A stretch of 64,000 nucleotides of DNA from Atriophallophorus winterbourni (lineage: Eukaryota; Platyhelminthes; Trematoda; Plagiorchiida; Microphallidae), in NCBI GenBank assembly GCA_013407085.1, contig JACCGJ010008729.1, positions 43,480 through 107,479 on the forward strand, in the 5' to 3' direction. Below are positions 59,942-64,000 of the stretch, piece after piece. The notes beneath the pieces were generated by a model. It searched no databases. It was not told the origin of the DNA and saw only the letters and a list, made by a program, of their open reading frames with translations. Position 1 is the stretch's first letter. Every line of letters begins with the position of its first letter. A program made the translations under genes and the position numbers.

Positions 59942-62505
59942 ATGACCATGACTATTACTACGAAAACCAACTCCATAGTGCATCGGCCGTCGCGCACGAT
60001 AAACAGGGTCGCCTTACCTGCTGCATACAGCAGGGCGGGTAAGCGAAAACAAGCTACTGCTGGCCCTACTCTTCAAACTGTTTCCGACCCTTCCCCTCCC
60101 CCATCCACTCTTAACAACTCTCCGTCTGTCAATCCCAGCTTTAGAAAAGACCGCGCTGAACATGTTGGAACATTTTCTGTTCGCGAATCTACAGATCACT
60201 TTCTTAAACCACGGACCTCTGCTCACATCGGAGCCATGAATGTCAGGACTCTGAGACAAATAGGCCAGCAAGCTGCACTGGCTCTTACCTTAGATAGTCT
60301 ATCTATTGATGTTTGCTGTTTATCGGAAACCGCTTATATGATCCGTCTATAATTACTGAACTTACTGCCCCAAATCTTTCAACTCGCTACTTTTTGCGCT
60401 GCTCTGGTGATTCTGTAGCTGCCATTTCAGGACAGGCGGGTGTTGGTATAGTGCTGAATTCACGTGCCGAATCCTGTCTAATCGATTGGATTCCTCGCAA
60501 TAGCAGAATGTGCGCAGTTAGACTCGCCACTAATATTAGACCAAACTCAAAATCTTCTAATCAGAGATGCTTGTTTATTGTAGCAACTTACGCTCCGACT
60601 AACACCAATTCCGACGACGAGAAGAACGCCTTCTACGACGATCTTTATGCTCTTTTGCGACGTGCAAAAAGCTCCGATATTGTTGTCTTAGCAGGAGATA
60701 TGAATGCCAGACTAGGTCGCTTAGATACATCTGAATCACAATTAGGTGGCATGTTTGGTCTTGAAAGCCAACGCACAGATAATGGTGAACGGTTTATACA
60801 ATTCTGTGCACAATCTCGATTATTCATTAGCAGCACCTCCTTTCGCCATAAAAGATGTCAATGTGCCACATGGCGCTCACCGGATGGAAGCCAACCTTCG
60901 GCCCAAATCGACCATATCGCCATAAGTGCTCGCTGGAGAGGCTGCATTGAGGACTGCCGCTCTTTTTGGAATACCTGCGTAGATTCAGATCATGCTCTTG
61001 TGCGATGTAGGTTCTCCTTAAAGTTCTCCGGTGCGAAGCCCTCGAATGGGAAACGCATTGCTGTCGAAAAATTCGTTCAGCCTGCAGTTCAAGACATTTA
61101 TAGGACCACCTTGAGTAACTCACTCCCAGTTGCCCAGTATGCAACTACCGATGAAAGGTGGAACAAAATAGCAGGGATTATGCGAGCCGCCGCAATAACA
61201 GCCTGTGAGACTGCACAACCAACCCAAAAGTCCCACTGGATTTCACAGCGCTCTATAGAAATTCTTCACCAGCGACGCGAAATACCTCATGGTCCTGGAC
61301 ACAATACAGAGCGTAGACGCGTAAGGAATGAACTTAAACGGAGCTTAAGACTAGACAGAGAAAGGTGGTGGCTAAATAAGGTCGAAGAAATGGAAATAGC
61401 AAATAATGCGGGTAACGTGCGAAAACTCTTCCAACTTATTCGATCGACTGGGCCTACGAAACAAGGAGTGAGTGAGACTATAGCGGAATTAGACGGTACT
61501 CTTATCACTAATAAGAATCGCCGCCTGTCACGCTGGGCCGAACATTTTGAAGAACAATTCAGCTGGTCGCCTGCAACAGAATCATTCCCTCACTTGAGGC
61601 AGTGTGATCCTTGGCCTGTTAGCGTAGATCCCCCTACTGATTTAGAAATTAAAGCATGTATCGAATCCATGAAACGATTCAAAGCTGCCGGCCCCGATGA
61701 CATACCGCCTGTTTTGTTCAAAGAAGGTGGCCAAGTCCTAATCAGCACATTAGGAGATCTCCTCCGTGAAGTGTGGATGTCAGAATCCATCCCTCCGAGT
61801 TGGGGCGAATCAGTTATCATACCTATATTTAAAAAAGGTGTGCGAAGCTCATGCTCTAATCACCGTGGGATAAGTCTCACTCCATCATTACGAGATTATT
61901 AGCGTCCATATGTCTTCGAAGATTAACATCGCATAGGGAATCACAGATCCGTGAGCAGCAAGCTGGCTTCCGGCCTGGCAGAGGCTGTGTCGACCACATT
62001 TTTACTCTTCGACGGATCTTAGAACTGCGACACACCTATCGACAGCCGACAATAGCCATCTTTTTAGACTTCAAAGGAGCATTTGATTCAGTCGATCGAA
62101 ATGTCCTGTTTAAGACCTTATTGTGCAAAGGCGTTCCGCATAAGTATGTCAACATACTACGCGCACTTTATGCTCATACATCCGGATGCGTTAGTGTTTA
62201 CAATGAACTCTCACCCAAATTCCACACCACAAGTGGCGTCCGACAAGGATGTCCGATTTCTCCGTTTTTGTTCAATTTTGTAATTGATGCAATTATGGAA
62301 TTATGCAACGAAGGTGCCCCAGCTTTCGGAGTTCACATAATGCCAGGCGTCAAGCTTCTCGACTTGGATTATGCTGATGACATAGTTCTGCTCTTCGACT
62401 CATACATAGATGCACAGGCGATACTGAACAAGCTATCTAGTATTGTGCCCGCATTTGGAATGCGTTTTGCGCCCTCTAAGTGCAGTGTTCTTCTGCAGGA
62501 CATTG
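59942..62505 (+). pseudogene. RTE-like LINE polyprotein (endonuclease and RT), one frameshift
   Basis: Starts near 59942; the endonuclease begins at 60237 (MNVRTLRQIGQQAALALTLD). Frames: 59942-60352, then 60313-61902, then the third frame through 62121 to about 62505. Motifs: [36 protein letters not shown] and SDHALV (endonuclease intact); AGPDDIPPVLFKEGG, FRPGRGCVDHIFTLR, FLDFKGAFDSVDR, SGVRQGCPISPFLFNFVID and LDYADDIVLLFDS (RT catalytic YADD intact). Breaks are near 60345 and 61885. The thumb and C-terminal domain are missing; at about 62505 the frame runs directly into a CR1-like endonuclease. Confidence 0.87.
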
Positions 62506-63788
62506 ACTTATCGAACAAGGCTTTATTACACGAATTGACTGAACTAACTACCACACACTCACCAGACGTGATTGCCGTAACTGAGACATGGTTCCACCCA
62601 ACTTTAACAGACAACGAAGTAGTCATTGAGGGTATGTCTCTACTTCGTCGCGATCGCCTGGCTCGAGGAGGCGGTGTTGCTCTATATCACGTTCAGAGTT
62701 TGTCATGCCAAGAGATCACTGATGAAGACTTACAACTACAAGACACACTATGGTGTTCCCTGAATGTAACAGCAGAAAAAGAAAAATGTACAGTGGGCGT
62801 GATTTACCGCTCGCCCTCCGCCGATGAAGCCTACAATTCAGCATTAATTGCAAACATACGCTTAGCGGCTACCAGATACGGCGGCAGACTTCTTCTGATC
62901 GGAGATTTCAATTTGCCGAACTATAAGGGAAATTCAGTCTATCCAGAAAACTCCTTGAATGCTTTATTTCAACAGTTGCCTGAGGACATTCCACTTTACA
63001 ACCATATTTTTGACAATACCCGATTTCGGGGTGGTGATACGCCGTCTATCTTGGACCTGATACTGACAAACGAAGAGTACGTGATTGAAAGTCTCGCTTA
63101 TGAAGCTCCTATGGTACTCAGTGACCACTTAGTTATCACGTTTGATTATATTTGTCAGGCAATCAGAACAAGTGACACCAGCAAGTTGATTAGGAAAATT
63201 GACTTTTCACAACTTAATACTACCCTGAAGAATGTCACAGACCCTGGTCTCGAGTCCGACAGCGTACAAGGTCAGTGGCAATGGATGGCAAACGAAATTA
63301 AATTTGCAGTTGAAGTGCACTCTCATCTTGTTCCGAAGGTGCGGAAAAGGGGATACACGTTTAAACTGAGAAGCCGAACACGGAAATGGTTGACTACGCG
63401 AAATGCTGCATGGCGGGCTCACCGACTTGATAGCACTGCTGAAAGTTGGAAAACATTCCGTTTGCTGAGAAATAAGGTAAACAAACTTGTTGTTGACGAC
63501 AAATTGATTTATCAAAAACATTTACTCGACAAAATGGAATCAAACCCCAAAATTCTCTATCAGATCATAAATAACCGGTCTAGGGTGAAACCAGGGGTTG
63601 CTGCTTTAAAGACGCGTGATGGGACAACAACCACAGCATCAGAATCTGCCGAAGTTCTAGCCCATTTCTTCTCCACTGTCTTCAGCCCACGAAACACTGT
63701 TACCTGTCCCTTATCTCCCGTCACCTCACCTGAAAATGTTTTACAACAACTAACTATTACCCCGACAGTGTCCTCCGAACATTGCTAA
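62121..63788 (+). pseudogene. Chimeric open frame: RTE reverse transcriptase fused to CR1 endonuclease-RT
   Basis: One uninterrupted frame of about 555 codons. The first 125 or so are RTE-type reverse transcriptase (GVRQGCPISPF, YADDIVLL, GMRFAPSKCSV). From about 62505 it becomes a CR1-type endonuclease (HSPDVIAVTETWF, SLLRRDRLARGGGVALYH, LLIGDFNLPNYKG, LSDHLVITF), then the linker (ILYQIINNRSRVKPGV, AEVLAHFFSTVFS). The CR1 part lacks its first residues, as expected for a 5'-truncated insertion. Confidence 0.85.
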
Positions 63789-64000
63789 ATCTTAACACGA
63801 AAAAATCTCCCGGAGCTGACGAAATTACCCCGCTGATCCTCAAAAACTGTGCTTCTACTTTGTGTACGACCCTGACCTACTTGTTTAATCTCTCTTTATC
63901 CCAAAGTTTCGTTCCATGTGATTGGAAGAATGGCATCATTACCCCAATCTACAAAGGAGGAAACCGTTCCGAAGTATCCAACTATAGACCAGTAACACTA
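62505..64000 (+). mobile_element. CR1-like LINE (copy B), continues past the window
   Basis: Endonuclease, linker and start of reverse transcriptase. After a frameshift near 63760 it continues with KKSPGADEITPLILKNC, VPCDWKNGIITPIYKGG and NYRPVTL up to the window edge. All endonuclease catalytic motifs are present. Closely related to copy A at 57.97-59.76 kb (same SLLRRDR..GGGVA segment). Confidence 0.87.

Overview
The window looks like a stretch of a repeat-rich flatworm genome, most probably a digenean trematode (fluke). The evidence is two spliced host genes, each with a very small intron (35 and 37 bases), and a retrotransposon fauna typical of flukes: a Ty3/Gypsy element with a CsRn1-like C-H-C-C Gag motif and a tRNA-Trp-like primer site, CR1-like LINEs with PHD-finger ORF1, RTE-like LINEs, and a Penelope-like GIY-YIG fragment. 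There is no operon-like packing and most open frames are transposon debris. The species cannot be named from the sequence alone.

Host genes. (1) On the minus strand at 5.5-6.34 kb are two exons of a secreted DUF4735 / C16orf89-like protein. (2) On the plus strand, twelve exons spread over 33.57-55.24 kb encode almost all of the mitochondrial trifunctional enzyme alpha subunit (HADHA: enoyl-CoA hydratase plus 3-hydroxyacyl-CoA dehydrogenase). They start near residue 40 of the human protein and run to the stop codon. All splice phases agree, including a 35-nt intron and a 47-nt exon. Only the 5' exon(s) carrying the mitochondrial targeting peptide were not found. Several conserved active-site positions appear substituted.

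Mobile DNA by region. 1-5 kb: Penelope 3' end, RTE-like 3' end, short interspersed repeats and a fresh tandem duplication. 6.7-17 kb: nested CR1-like LINE fragments with SINE insertions. 17.6-22.5 kb: a Ty3/Gypsy element with both LTRs and several frameshifts. 22.5-28.5 kb: CR1 fragments and an older, decayed Gypsy element on the minus strand. 28.7-32.9 kb: a nearly complete minus-strand CR1-like LINE. 33.6-55.2 kb: HADHA introns full of SINEs and RTE fragments. 55.4-57.6 kb: Penelope GIY-YIG fragment and an internally deleted pogo/Tigger DNA transposon with terminal inverted repeats. 58-64 kb: a CR1-like LINE, an RTE-like LINE and a second CR1-like LINE. The last two are joined in one open reading frame.

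Short repeats. I recognise several dispersed families, which I label R1-R6. R1 (about 240 bp, about 21 copies) behaves as a tRNA-type SINE, with pol III box-like motifs, 8-13 bp target duplications, 5' truncations and a CATA-type microsatellite tail instead of poly(A). R1 and a second, longer family R2 share a 3' module whose small hairpin changes on both arms together. R4 carries a second compensating hairpin. R3 (about 350 bp) ends in a GAT repeat, and one copy sits just upstream of a HADHA exon. These shared 3' modules are the most interesting unexplained structure in the window.
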